Source: DASUAS01 sp963756895 (GTDB lineage Bacteria > Actinomycetota > Acidimicrobiia > IMCC26256 > DASPTH01). Taken from it: DNA of 64,000 nucleotides. A program made the translations under genes and the position numbers. The notes under the pieces are model-generated. The model was not told the DNA's origin, did no database searches, and worked only from the letters and a program-made list of their open reading frames with translations. The DNA is taken from positions 310,001-374,000 of the forward strand of contig CAVWPI010000008.1 of the NCBI GenBank assembly GCA_963756895.1, read 5' to 3'. Below, piece after piece: positions 25,629 to 34,484 of this stretch. Positions within the stretch are counted from its first letter, which is position 1; every line of letters starts with the position of its first letter.

Positions 25629-26624
25629 TCAGACCTCCAGCAGCTCGTTGTCGGCGGTCTCGTACGTGGGCTCGGCCGCAGGCTCCTCCGCGGCGTGCCC
25701 GGTGAGAACGAAGAACACGTCGTCGAGCGACGGGTGGTGGACCTCGACGTCGTCGACCGAGACGCCCGCGGCATCGAGCGCGCGGACGACGGCGGTCACG
25801 AGGCCGTGCTGCGGCACGATCGGCGCCCGCAGACGCGTCCCGCCGTCCATCACCTGCACCGCGCCCGACGCCAGCGGCGCCAGTGCGGCGGCGGCGCGCT
25901 CGTCGGCGCGTTCGAGAGTGACCTCGAGGTGCTCGCCGCCGATGCTCGCCTTGAGCTCGCGTGCGGTGCCCTCGGCGATGACCAGACCGTGGTCGATGAC
26001 GGAGATGGTGTCGGCCAGCGTGTCGGCCTCGTCGAGGTACTGCGTGGTGAGCAGCACGGTGGTGCCGTCGGCGACCAGCGTGCGGATCACCTCCCACATC
26101 CGCAGCCGGCTGGTGGGGTCGAGGCCGGTGGTGGGCTCGTCGAGGAACAGCACCGGCGGGCGGGCCATCAGGCTGGCGGCGAGGTCGAGACGACGGCGCA
26201 TGCCGCCCGAGTAGGTCTTCACCATGCGCTCAGCAGCGAACGTCAGCTCGAACTGCTCCAGCAGCTCGGCCGCTCGCGCGCGGGAGTCCCGGCGCGGCAG
26301 GTCGGAGAGCGTGCCGACGAGCTCGAGGTTCTGGGTGCCGCTGAGCAGCTCGTCGAGGGTCGCGTCCTGGCCGGTGACGCCGATGACCCGCCGCACCGAC
26401 TGCGGATCGGCGACGACGTCGTGGCCCGCCACCCAGGCGGCGCCGGCGTCGGGGTGGGTCATGGTGGTGAGCATGCGCACGGTCGTGGACTTGCCGGCTC
26501 CGTTGGGGCCCAGCACGCCGAGGATGCGGCCGGGTTCCACCGACAGCGACACGTCGGCCACGGCCACCTGCTCGCCGTAGATCTTCCTGAGTCCTTCGGC
26601 CCGGATCACGGGGGGATCGCTCAC
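25629..26624 (-). CDS. ABC transporter ATP-binding protein (DrrA-like)
   Basis: A 331-residue ATPase of the DrrA drug/lipid export family. Walker A is GVLGPNGAGKSTTVRML, the Q-loop is GVTGQDATLDELLSG, the signature is TYSGGMRRRLDLA, Walker B is PVLFLDEPTTGLDP and the switch His lies in VLLTTQYLDEADTLAD. The C-terminal ~90 residues form the DrrA-type extension (VEVHHPSLDDVFFVLTG). GTG at 26624. First gene of a two-gene operon with the permease and divergent from tetR at 26727; palindromes between them suggest TetR control. Confidence 0.93.
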   Translation of the reverse strand: MSDPPVIRAEGLRKIYGEQVAVADVSLSVEPGRILGVLGPNGAGKSTTVRMLTTMTHPDAGAAWVAGHDVVADPQSVRRVIGVTGQDATLDELLSGTQNLELVGTLSDLPRRDSRARAAELLEQFELTFAAERMVKTYSGGMRRRLDLAASLMARPPVLFLDEPTTGLDPTSRLRMWEVIRTLVADGTTVLLTTQYLDEADTLADTISVIDHGLVIAEGTARELKASIGGEHLEVTLERADERAAAALAPLASGAVQVMDGGTRLRAPIVPQHGLVTAVVRALDAAGVSVDDVEVHHPSLDDVFFVLTGHAAEEPAAEPTYETADNELLEV

Positions 26625-26673
26625 GGGTCGTCCTTCCTGCCGGTTTCACTGACGGCTCGGGGTCGCCGTCCTG

Positions 26674-26719
26674 ACTTACCGTACGGTAAGTGATCAGCTT
26701 ACCGGTCGTCAAGTAATAT
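26674..26719 (+). promoter_or_regulatory. tetR promoter and 18-bp palindromic operator in divergent gap
   Basis: ACTTACCGTACGGTAAGT (26674-26691) is a perfect 18-bp palindrome. TGATCA (26691-26696), 17 bases, and TAATAT (26714-26719) form the tetR promoter; the ATG at 26727 is 7 bases past the -10, so the mRNA is probably leaderless. CTTACCGGTCGTCAAG (26698-26713) inside the spacer looks like a second, imperfect site. Both would let TetR control itself and the ABC operon. Confidence 0.65.
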
Positions 26720-26726
26720 TCTCCGT

Positions 26727-27315
26727 ATGACTGGTGACACGCGCGAACGGATCCTCGTGGTGGCCTCCGAGCTCTTCATCCAGCAGGGGTACGAGAGCAC
26801 GTCGCTGCGGGAGATCGCCGATCGTCTCGACATCACCAAGGCGGCGCTCTACTACCACTTCAAGAGCAAAGAGGAGATCCTGAGCACCCTGCTCGAGCCG
26901 TTCGACACGCTCCTCGAGGAGCTGCTCGCGGCTCGAGGCCGCGCACGATCGCGAGGCTTGGGGCGAGGCCCTGATCTGGGTGACCACGAAGATCTTCGAC
27001 TACCTCGACTTCTTCCGACTCGTCGACCGCAACCGCTTCATCGTCGAGATCCTGCTGCAGCACCTCTCGCACGAACACGCGGAGATGCACCGACGGGTCG
27101 AGGACGCGGCGCATGCGGCAGCGGCGTCGGTCCCCGAAGAGGTGCGGATGATCGCCGCGCTCGGCGCGGTCACGGGCTTCGACGACTGGGCTCCCACCCT
27201 CCTCAAGGACGCGGATCCCGCGATGCTCCGGCAGGAACTGAGCGCCGTGGTACGCGACGTGCTCGGGCTCCCGCGCCCACGGCGCAAGCGCGCCCGGGTC
27301 GGCCAGCCCGCCTGA
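26727..27315 (+). CDS. TetR-family regulator of the ABC exporter (one frameshift)
   Basis: Roughly 196 residues after correction. The N-terminal HTH is ERILVVASELFIQQGYESTSLREIADRLDITKAALYYHFKSKEEIL. An indel near 26930-26940 moves the frame; the protein continues as EAAHDREAWGEALIWVTTKIFDYLDFFRLVDRNRF through to RKRARVGQPA. The gene is divergent from DrrA-like ATPase, with an 18-bp palindrome between. Inferred role: repressor relieved by a compound the pump exports. A small stem CCCGCC-TGA-GGCGGG surrounds the stop codon (27307-27321). Confidence 0.82.
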
Positions 27316-27441
27316 GGCGGGGCCCCGTGTGACGCCCGGCACCAGGACCGGATTCTGGGTGTGACCACGGAGCGTGCTGGGTAGGTTCCGCAGGTCTCGG
27401 TACGTGAGCTCCACGGCCGAGGAGCAGGGCGGGAGTCGAAG

Positions 27442-28470
27442 ATGCAGCACCAGCAGGGCGGTAGCCGTCTCGTGAGGGCGTTCCTGACCCTCGTGATCAT
27501 GACCGGCGCGTCGGGAATCGCGATGATCTCGTTGACGCCGGCGGCATCGGGTGCAGCCTCACTTCCCCTCCCGCCCCCGCCCACGTCCGGCCCGATCTCG
27601 CTCCCGCCGCTCCCGGTGCCGACCGTTCCGCTCCCGACCCTTCCGCTGCCGACGGTCGAGCCGACCGTGACCGCGCTCGCGACCGTTCCGCTGCCGCCCG
27701 TTCCGGTCCCCACCCTTCCGCTCCCGCCTCTTCCCGTCCCCACCGTTCCGCTGCCGACGGTCGAGCAGACCGTCACTGCGCTCGCGACCCTTCCGCTGCC
27801 GCCCGTTCCGGTCCCCACCCTTCCGCTGCCGCCCGTTGCGGTTCCCAGCCTTCCGCTCCCGACCCCTCCACTCCCCGGCGTGACGACGCCCGCCCCGCCG
27901 TCCAGCGGTCCGAGCGCCCCGCTCTCCCAGAACCTGGCCGCGCTCCTCGCACCCCTGTCTGCGCCCCTGTCCGCGCTCCCGTCCGTGCCCTCGTCAGGCG
28001 GGGACCCGACTGCTGCGATCGGTGGCCTGGTCCCGACCGCCACGGTGCCCACGTCGTCCGCCGCGAAGTCGGCCGCCAGCAGGATCGCCGCCGCCGCGAG
28101 CGCGGCGGACGGGGCGAGCCCGGGCGCGTCGCCGACCGCCGCCGACCTGCCCGGGGGCGCAGCCGGCAGCACCCGCGGCAGCAGCGGTGACACGGAGGCC
28201 CAACGCCGGGCGCAGTGCTTCGTCGCCACCGTCAACGGGAGCGCAAACATCCCACAGTGCGACCCGGTGGCGACGCGCCCGGGCGTCGTCCGGGCACGCG
28301 GCGGTGAATCAACCTCGGTGAGTGTGCTGGGCGCCTTCGCTCACACCGGCGCCGCGGTGCTGGGCCTGGCCGCGCTCGGTCTGCTCCTGGTGGTCGTCGG
28401 CGCGCTCCTCGTTCGCCTTCGCCGCGTGCGCGCGTGCACGAACGAGAGCTTCAGCGCTTCGACCCGGTGA
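27442..28470 (+). CDS. Secreted proline-rich repeat protein with C-terminal wall-anchor-like segment
   Basis: A 342-residue protein of no recognised family. Signal peptide: basic start, then AFLTLVIMTGASGIAMISLTP, likely cut near ASGAA. Residues about 40-155 are almost only Pro, Leu, Val and Thr (PLPTLPLPTVEPTVTALAT) and contain a 35-residue tandem duplication. A Ser/Ala/Gly region with two cysteines follows. The end is FAHTG, a hydrophobic stretch (AAVLGLAALGLLLVVVGALLV) and RLRRVR. That order (xAxTG, hydrophobic, basic) resembles an LAXTG sortase E signal, but the motif is degenerate, so simple membrane anchoring is equally possible. Probably a cell-envelope spacer protein. Confidence 0.7.
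   Translation: MQHQQGGSRLVRAFLTLVIMTGASGIAMISLTPAASGAASLPLPPPPTSGPISLPPLPVPTVPLPTLPLPTVEPTVTALATVPLPPVPVPTLPLPPLPVPTVPLPTVEQTVTALATLPLPPVPVPTLPLPPVAVPSLPLPTPPLPGVTTPAPPSSGPSAPLSQNLAALLAPLSAPLSALPSVPSSGGDPTAAIGGLVPTATVPTSSAAKSAASRIAAAASAADGASPGASPTAADLPGGAAGSTRGSSGDTEAQRRAQCFVATVNGSANIPQCDPVATRPGVVRARGGESTSVSVLGAFAHTGAAVLGLAALGLLLVVVGALLVRLRRVRACTNESFSASTR
27641..27850 (+). repeat. Two tandem 105-bp repeats in the proline-rich gene
   Basis: Copies at 27641-27745 and 27746-27850 both begin TTCCGCTGCCGACGGTCGAG and encode LPTVExTVTALATxPLPPV-type units of 35 residues. The copies differ at a few bases, mostly silent or Pro/Leu-preserving, so the duplication is not brand new. Confidence 0.85.
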
Positions 28471-29640
28471 GAGGATCGAACAGGTGCTTCGACAAGGGCG
28501 TCACGACCCCACCTTCGATCCGGGAGTAGCTCACGGTCGGGTTGAGCAGGCGAGGGAACTCGGCACTGCCGCCGGATCCCGAGAACGGCGGGGTGAGGCC
28601 TCCGGTGTCCAGGTCGGTCGTGGTGCTCAGCGCGTCGTGGACGGACGTGGCGTCGATGTGCGCCAGCCCGGTCGCGACGTGTTCGAAGATCCACGCCGCG
28701 AGCCAGAAGTTGAGCGCGCCTTCGTTGGTCGCGAGGCGCTCGAGGTGCGCCTGGCCATCGGACCGGTACCTCCGAACGCCCGGATTCGGAGCCTTGGTGA
28801 AGGGGGCGTAGAACTCGCCGACGACGAGGGTCCCGTCGGTGTCGGCAAGCCCGAGCGCCACGCGATCGGCGACCGAGCTCGGCACGACGATGTCGCCGCG
28901 ATAGCCGGCGGCGCGGAGTTGCTCGATCAGCCCCACCTGGAGCGGGGCGGCGACGAACACGACGACGCCGTCGACGCCCGCTTGCACCAGATCGGCGAGG
29001 TAGGGCTCGACGTCGGTCACGCCGAGCGGGATCGTGATCTCCGGCCCTGGTGTCGCTCCCGCGCGCTCCACTCCCGAGCGGACCAACGCGAGGGCACTCG
29101 TGGTGGCGTCACCGAAGTCGGAGACGACCACGCCGATCTCGTGCGCGCCACGACCGCGCGAGGAGCTGCGGCATCGCGCTGAACACACCGACGACGCCGG
29201 AACCGACCGGGTACGAGACCGGGCTCGTGACGTCGCTCTGCGTGTTGATCCGGGTGCCGATGACCGGAATCCCGGCTGCCTCCAGGCGCGGCCATGCGGC
29301 CTGCCCGTTGGCGACCGACATCCCCACGACGGCGGCCACCGGCTCGTCCACTGCGCGCGCCGCGCACGCATCGGTGGCGGTCACGTCGAACTGCGTGTCG
29401 CACACGACCACCTCGACCTCGTGTCGGGCGCCCGACGCGTCGCGGATGCCTCCGCGTTCGTTGATCGTGTCGAACCGGGACTTGACCGCGTCCGGCCACT
29501 CGGTGGAACCGGCGAGGTCGCCCATGGTCATCACCGTGACGGGGGTCTCCGCTCCAGCCGCGCCGTGCGAGGTGCCGGCCCCGATCGCGGCTGACGGACG
29601 TCGCGGCGACGACTGCACACACGAACGCCGAGATCCTCAT
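28451..29640 (-). CDS. Periplasmic substrate-binding protein, type 1 fold (two frameshifts)
   Basis: About 396 residues after correction, similar to branched-chain amino acid/amide-type receptors. ATG at 29640 starts MRISAFVCAVVAATS, an export signal. The frame breaks near 29597, resumes as AAIGAGTSHGAAGAETPVTVMTMGDLAG, breaks again near 29155-29162 and resumes as GAHEIGVVVSDFGDATTSALALVRSGVERAG. VAAVVGMSVANGQAAWPRLEAAGIPVIG and GVDGVVVFVAAPLQVGLIEQLRAAGY are typical type 1 binding-fold strands. No permease or ATPase lies beside it. Its end overlaps the tail of the convergent proline-rich gene by 20 bases. Ligand unknown. Confidence 0.72.
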
Positions 29641-29702
29641 GCGATGAAACACGAACACCCAACCGTAGTGCCGTGCGCGAGCGTCTTCACCGCGACGGGA
29701 CG

Positions 29703-30578
29703 ATGACCTCGATGGCCAGGCTGCTCACGGCCGCGGCCGTCCTCTGCACGGTGCTCGCCGTCGGGTGGGCCCCGGCGGCGGCGGTCGCCACCGACACGAC
29801 CACGCGCTCGGCCTGCGCCCAACTCGCGAAAGCGCGGACGCTCTCGGGCGTGGACAGCGTGAAACTCCAGGAGGCCGCCGACGAGCTGGCGCGTTCGCGC
29901 GCGCTGGGCGCCCGGCAGATCGTCGACCAGCTCGAGGCGTCGCTCGCGAGGGACACGAGCGCCCAGGCGACCGCCCTCCGTGCCGCGCGGGCCTGGTGCG
30001 ATCGCGCCACGCCCATCACCACGAGGCCGCCGCCGACGACGGCGCCCTTCGTGGATCCGCAGCACTACGAGGGCGACGGCGACGCGAGGGTGACGCTCCC
30101 GGCCGACATCGGTGCCGCCCTGGCTCGCATCGCGGTCCGCGGCTCTCAGCACTTCACCGTCGAGTCGCTCGGCGTCGACGATCAGCCATTGGAGACCGTC
30201 GTCGACACGACGCGCACCTACACGGGGACGCGACCGCTCAACTTCGCAACCGGGCCGACCGCAACCCACCTGCGGGTCACCACCGACGGCGCGTGGACCA
30301 TCGATGTCGTGGACCTCGACGAGGCGCCCCGTCTGCGCACGCCCGGTCACTACGACGGCGTCGGCGATCAGATCGTGTTCGTCGTCGGCGACCCGAGCCA
30401 CGCGACGTTCGACGCCACCGCGACCGACGGGCGGTTCGTCGTCGACGGCTACGGGATCTTCAAGGCACCCATCGTCGACGAGGCGTCCCCGTACCGCGCC
30501 ACCGTGGTGCTGCCGCGAGAGGCGAGATTCGTGCTCGAGATCAGAGCCGACGGCCCGTGGTCGGCGGACATCAGCTGA
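29703..30578 (+). CDS. Secreted protein with two related beta-rich repeats
   Basis: A 291-residue exported protein of unknown function. Signal peptide MARLLTAAAVLCTVLAVGWAPAAAVA. Next is a short helical domain with two cysteines (SACAQLAKARTLSGVD ... ARAWCDRA), a Thr/Pro linker (TRPPPTTAPF), then two similar modules: HYEGDGDARVTLPADIG ... WTIDVVDL and HYDGVGDQIVFVVGDP ... GPWSADIS. Each module starts H-Y-x-G-x-G-D and ends W-(T/S)-x-D-(I/V), which argues for internal duplication of a beta-sandwich. Start ATG at 29703 was chosen because it directly precedes the signal peptide. It is divergent from the binding-protein gene. Confidence 0.7.
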   Translation: MTSMARLLTAAAVLCTVLAVGWAPAAAVATDTTTRSACAQLAKARTLSGVDSVKLQEAADELARSRALGARQIVDQLEASLARDTSAQATALRAARAWCDRATPITTRPPPTTAPFVDPQHYEGDGDARVTLPADIGAALARIAVRGSQHFTVESLGVDDQPLETVVDTTRTYTGTRPLNFATGPTATHLRVTTDGAWTIDVVDLDEAPRLRTPGHYDGVGDQIVFVVGDPSHATFDATATDGRFVVDGYGIFKAPIVDEASPYRATVVLPREARFVLEIRADGPWSADIS

Positions 30579-30610
30579 CGCGCCGGGCTTGCGTCCTCAC
30601 GGGGGCGCGT
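30578..30610. terminator. Possible convergent terminator spanning two stop codons
   Basis: ACGCGCC (30578-30584) pairs with GGCGCGT (30604-30610) across a 19-base loop between the convergent secreted-protein and thpR genes. The stem is short and there is no T-tract. Confidence 0.3.
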
Positions 30611-31197
30611 GTGCCTCGCCCGCGAGCTTGAAGCGCGCCCGTTCGGTGTGCACCGCACCGTCGGCGTGCGTCGTGCTCTCGAACAACACGAGGTCGTCGA
30701 CGGTCCACGTCGGACTCGGTGCCAGCGCGTCGAGCGCGGTGACCAGTTCACGCACGTCCCGTGCCCGAGCGTCACCTCCCCGGGAGTCCCGTACCCGCGA
30801 GACGCGAGCGAGCGTGAGGTGGGCGCGGTAGGGAACGTGGTCGGGCTCGCTCGGGATCATCCCTGCGAGCTCGCGCAGCGCGTCGCTCCCCTCCCGCACA
30901 CCGGTCCACACCACCGACGCGCGTCGGGCGTTCGGGAACGCACCGCCGCCTCCGAGCCTCAGGGCGAAGGGCGGAACGCGGTCCGACCGATCCGGTGACC
31001 GACTCGACGAGCCGGGCGGGTTCGCCGACCGGCCCGAAGAACTGGACGGTCAGGTGGCGTTGCCCGGTGCGGGTCCAGCGCAGGCCGTCGCCGAGGGGGC
31101 GCGCCGAATCGACGGAGGCATCGGTCCAGCGGAGCACCGCGGGAGGAGGGACGACGGCGAGGAACGCCCGCCGCATCCCGGTTGGCGGCGCGCTCAT
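30597..31197 (-). CDS. thpR: RNA 2',3'-cyclic phosphodiesterase (2'-5' RNA ligase family), one frameshift
   Basis: A 2H-phosphoesterase of about 200 residues. ATG at 31197 starts MSAPPTGMRRAFLAVVPP. The two catalytic HxTx motifs are HLTVQFFGPVGEP and AHLTLARVSR. A frameshift near 30975-30985 separates them; the protein resumes as PPFALRLGGGGAFPNARRASVVWTG. The ATG overlaps the cinA stop (ATGA at 31194-31197), and cinA-thpR pairs are common in Actinobacteria. The family hydrolyses 2',3'-cyclic phosphates on RNA; its physiological role is not well defined. Confidence 0.85.
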
Positions 31198-32426
31198 CCC
31201 AGGCTGAGCAACCGCATCCGCAGCGTGTTGAGCAGCGTGATGGTGGAGAACTGGCGGATGCGCTCGCGGTCGAACGGGAGCCGGGCGGTGATCGCCTCGG
31301 GCTCGTGACCGGGGATGGCGACGGCGTACCAGACGGTGCCGACCGGTTGGCCGTCCTGCTCGTCGGGCCCGGCCACGCCGGTGATCGCGATCCCGACGTG
31401 GGCGCCGAGCACGCGCTGCGCGCCTTCGGCCATCTGCTGCACCGCTTCTTCGCTCACCACCAGGTCGGCGGTGACCCCGAGCACCGAGCGCTTGACGTCG
31501 GTGGCGTACGACGCGATCGAGCCGCGGTACGTGCGGCTGGCGCCCGGCACGTTGGTGAGGCGCGCGCCGATGAACCCGCCGGTGAGCGACTCGGCGACGC
31601 CGAGCGACCACCCGCGCTCCTCACAGAGGCGCAGCACCTCCGACTCCATCGTGTCGTCGTCGACCGCGAACACGAGGTCGCCGAGCACCTTGCGCAGCTC
31701 GACGTCCTCGGCGTCGAGGAGCGTGACGGCTTCCTCTTCGGTCGGCGCCTTGGCGGTCATGCGCACGTAGATGCCCTCGATGCCTCGGGCGAGGAACGCA
31801 ATGGTGGGGTTGGTCTGCTGATCGACGCGCTCGGCGATCATCTCGGCGAGGCCCGACTCCGACGTGCCCCACGTCTTCAACGAGCGCGACACGATCACCG
31901 CACGTTCGCCTGACCGCTCGAGCAGATCGGGCAGCACGTGCTTGTTGACCATCTCGGTCATCTCGTAGGGCACGCCGGGCACCGCGTAGACCACCTTGCC
32001 GTTCACCTCGCACTGGAGGCCGGGCGCGGTGCCGAGCGGGTTCGGGATGACGCCACCGCCGACGGGGACGTCGGCCTGGCGCAGGTTGTTCTCGGGGAAC
32101 GGCCGTCCGCGACCACCGAAGATGGCGCGGATGTGCTCGATCAGCTCCTCGCGTCGTTCGAGCCCGACGCCCATGACCTCGGCGATGGCTTCGCGCGTGA
32201 CGTCGTCGGGCGTGGGTCCGAGCCCGCCGCACACGATGACCGCGTCGGCCCGGTCGAGGAGCTCGCGCAGGCACTGCGTCATGCGCTCGAGGTTGTCGCC
32301 CACCTTGCGGTGCTCGCAGGTGTCGATGCCCGCAGCGGCGAGCTGCTCGCCGATCCACGAGCTGTTGGTGTCGACGATCTGGCCGAGCAGGAGCTCGGTG
32401 CCGATCGCGAGGACGTCACACCGCAT
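31194..32426 (-). CDS. cinA: CinA-family nicotinamide-nucleotide amidohydrolase/competence-damage protein
   Basis: A 410-residue two-domain protein. The N-terminal molybdopterin-binding-like (COG1058) domain has DVLAIGTELLLGQIVDTNS and CGGLGPTPDDVTREAIAE, and PGVPYEM is in the active region. The C-terminal NMN deamidase domain has SLGVAESLTGGFIGARLTNVPGAS, SYATDVKRSVLGV and AITGVAGPDEQDGQPVGTVW. Together these repair or recycle pyridine nucleotides. ATG at 32426 lies within the last codons of pgsA (11-base overlap), and the stop overlaps thpR. Part of rimO-pgsA-cinA-thpR. Confidence 0.93.
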   Translation of the reverse strand: MRCDVLAIGTELLLGQIVDTNSSWIGEQLAAAGIDTCEHRKVGDNLERMTQCLRELLDRADAVIVCGGLGPTPDDVTREAIAEVMGVGLERREELIEHIRAIFGGRGRPFPENNLRQADVPVGGGVIPNPLGTAPGLQCEVNGKVVYAVPGVPYEMTEMVNKHVLPDLLERSGERAVIVSRSLKTWGTSESGLAEMIAERVDQQTNPTIAFLARGIEGIYVRMTAKAPTEEEAVTLLDAEDVELRKVLGDLVFAVDDDTMESEVLRLCEERGWSLGVAESLTGGFIGARLTNVPGASRTYRGSIASYATDVKRSVLGVTADLVVSEEAVQQMAEGAQRVLGAHVGIAITGVAGPDEQDGQPVGTVWYAVAIPGHEPEAITARLPFDRERIRQFSTITLLNTLRMRLLSLG

Positions 32427-33024
32427 CCGACACGCCCTTCCGCAGGCTGGTCTTGGCCGCATGCGCCTGGCGCTGGCCGCTGATCACGATGTCGAGCCCG
32501 GAGACGACCGACAGCCCGACCGCCCACCACAGGAGGACGTCGTGGAACGTCGCCCACTCGTAGGTGGGCGGCAGCAGCACGACACCGACGGCGAGGAACT
32601 GGAAGAAGGCCTTCCACTTGCCGAGGCGCCGCGCCGGCAGCGAGATGCCCCGCCGGGCCGCGTACGACCGGTACATGGAGACACCGACCTCGCGCACGGT
32701 GACGATGAGCACCGCCGCCCACGAGAAGTCGCCGTTGATGCCCAGGGCCAAGAACCCTCCGAGCACGAGGAACTTGTCGGCCAGCGGGTCGAGGAACGCA
32801 CCCGAACGGGTGGTGCCGTCGCGCCGGGCCAGCCAGCCGTCGAGGCCATCGGTGGTGGTGAGCACGAACCACAGCGACACCGTGAGCCAACTCGACCCCT
32901 GGTCGATGATCAGCAGCAGCGTGGGGACCGCAAGGACGAGACGGGCGATGGTGACGATGTTGGCGGGGGTGGCGATGGCATCGTCGCCGTGACGACGCAC
33001 CCGCGTGGCCGGCGGCGTGCTCAC
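32416..33024 (-). CDS. pgsA: CDP-diacylglycerol-glycerol-3-phosphate 3-phosphatidyltransferase
   Basis: A 202-residue integral membrane CDP-alcohol phosphotransferase making phosphatidylglycerophosphate. The signature D-G-x2-A-R-x8-G-x3-D-x3-D is complete: DGLDGWLARRDGTTRSGAFLDPLADK. Several hydrophobic segments surround it (IVTIARLVLAVPTLLLII, FLVLGGFLALGI, FFQFLAVGVVLLPP, LLWWAVGLSVVSGLDIVI). GTG at 33024 overlaps the rimO stop by four bases. The position between rimO and cinA is the usual actinobacterial one. Confidence 0.92.
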   Translation of the reverse strand: MSTPPATRVRRHGDDAIATPANIVTIARLVLAVPTLLLIIDQGSSWLTVSLWFVLTTTDGLDGWLARRDGTTRSGAFLDPLADKFLVLGGFLALGINGDFSWAAVLIVTVREVGVSMYRSYAARRGISLPARRLGKWKAFFQFLAVGVVLLPPTYEWATFHDVLLWWAVGLSVVSGLDIVISGQRQAHAAKTSLRKGVSDAV

Positions 33025-34373
33025 GAGCGCGCCTTCGCAACGAGGTCGGGTCCGATCGCCTCGGTGACGTGCGCGCGCACGATCGCGCCGGGACGCGCGA
33101 AGTCGGCATGGAGGCGCACGATGCCGTCGATCTCCGGAGCCTCACGGTGCGTGCGACCGACCAGCACGCCACCTCCATCAGAGCCTCCCCCATCGGAGGA
33201 GGCGTCGGCCCCGTCGACGAGGACCTCGACCTCCCGGCCGACGAGCGCGTCGCGCGCGGCGCGCGTGATCGGCTCCTGCACCGCCTCGCACTCGCGCAGT
33301 CGCTCGAGCGCGAGCTGCTGGTCGACCGCGTCGGGCAGCGACGCCGCCGGCGTGCCGTCCTCCGGCGAGAACGGGAAGAACCCGGCCCAGTCGAGCGACG
33401 CGGCGTCGAGGAACGCGAGCAGCTCGTCGTGCTCGCGCTCGCGCTCACCCGGGAACCCGACGATGAACGACGAGCGGAACGCGGCGTCGGGCTCCTGCGC
33501 GCGGATGGCGTCGATCATGGTGAGGAAGCGGTCGCCGCTCCCCCATCGCTTCATGCGCCGCAGCAGCTGCGCGTCGGCGTGCTGCAGGGAGAGGTCGAAG
33601 TAGGGCACGACCGTCGGCAGCTCGAGCATGGTGGACACGAGCGGGTCTCGGACCTCGCTCGGGTACAGGTAGAGGAGGCGCACGCGGGCGAGGCCGTCGG
33701 CCGCGAGCGGGTCGAGCCGGCGCAGCAACGGCGCCAGCGACCCGGGCTCGCCGGCGTCGCGCCCGTACCAGGCGAGGTCCTGCGCGACCAGCACCAGCTC
33801 GGCGACGCCGGCCTCGACCAGGCTGCGGGCCTCGGCCTCGATCGAATCCGGGGTGCGCGAGCGCTGCTTGCCCCGGAACGACGGGATGGCGCAGAACGCG
33901 CAGGCGCGATCGCAGCCTTCGGCCACCTTCAGGTAGGCCCAGGGCACGTTCGGCGCCGGGCGCGGCAGCTCGAGCAGGTCACGCACGCCGGTCGGCTTGA
34001 CCATCGGCATGCCCAGCGGCACCGACGACATCCCGACCGACGCGGCCAGCGAACCCTCGCCTGCGAATCCGACGACGGCGTCGACCTCGGGGAGCGCCTC
34101 GGCCAGCTCGTCGCCGTAGCGCTCGGCCATGCAGCCGGTGACCACGAGGCGCGCTCCGTCCTTGCGTTGGTCACCGAGCGCGAGCGTGGTGTCGATGGAC
34201 TCCTGGCGAGCTGCCTCGATGAAGGCACACGTGTTCACGACGACCAGGTCGGCCGCGGCGGGGTCGTCGGCGGGGAGGAGACCGTCGGTGAGGAGGCTCG
34301 CGACGACCTTGTCGGAGTCGACCGCGTTCTTCGGACACCCCAACGTCTCGACCCAGAACGTCTGCGCACTCAC
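33021..34373 (-). CDS. rimO: Ribosomal protein uS12 methylthiotransferase
   Basis: A 450-residue radical-SAM enzyme of the MTTase family. N-terminal domain cysteines appear in VETLGCPKNAVDSD, VVNTCAFIEAARQES and VTGCMAERYGDEL. The radical SAM motif is VAEGCDRACAFCAIPSFRGKQRSR, and the sequence RGKQRSR(T/S) is typical of RimO rather than MiaB. VPYFDLSLQHADAQLLRRMKR is the conserved SLQH segment. A TRAM domain ends the protein, with an inserted Ser/Gly/Asp stretch (ADASSDGGGSDGGG). GTG at 34373. First gene of the rimO-pgsA-cinA-thpR operon. Confidence 0.95.
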   Translation of the reverse strand: MSAQTFWVETLGCPKNAVDSDKVVASLLTDGLLPADDPAAADLVVVNTCAFIEAARQESIDTTLALGDQRKDGARLVVTGCMAERYGDELAEALPEVDAVVGFAGEGSLAASVGMSSVPLGMPMVKPTGVRDLLELPRPAPNVPWAYLKVAEGCDRACAFCAIPSFRGKQRSRTPDSIEAEARSLVEAGVAELVLVAQDLAWYGRDAGEPGSLAPLLRRLDPLAADGLARVRLLYLYPSEVRDPLVSTMLELPTVVPYFDLSLQHADAQLLRRMKRWGSGDRFLTMIDAIRAQEPDAAFRSSFIVGFPGEREREHDELLAFLDAASLDWAGFFPFSPEDGTPAASLPDAVDQQLALERLRECEAVQEPITRAARDALVGREVEVLVDGADASSDGGGSDGGGVLVGRTHREAPEIDGIVRLHADFARPGAIVRAHVTEAIGPDLVAKARS

Positions 34374-34484
34374 CGTCGGACAGGCTACCGGCGGTTAGCC
34401 CCGTCTCCCTGTTGCCGTTCCTGCCGCCGCCGCGACGGTTGCCGTCGGGCCGCTGTGGCGGAGGGCTCCTCTAGCCTCCGGCGG

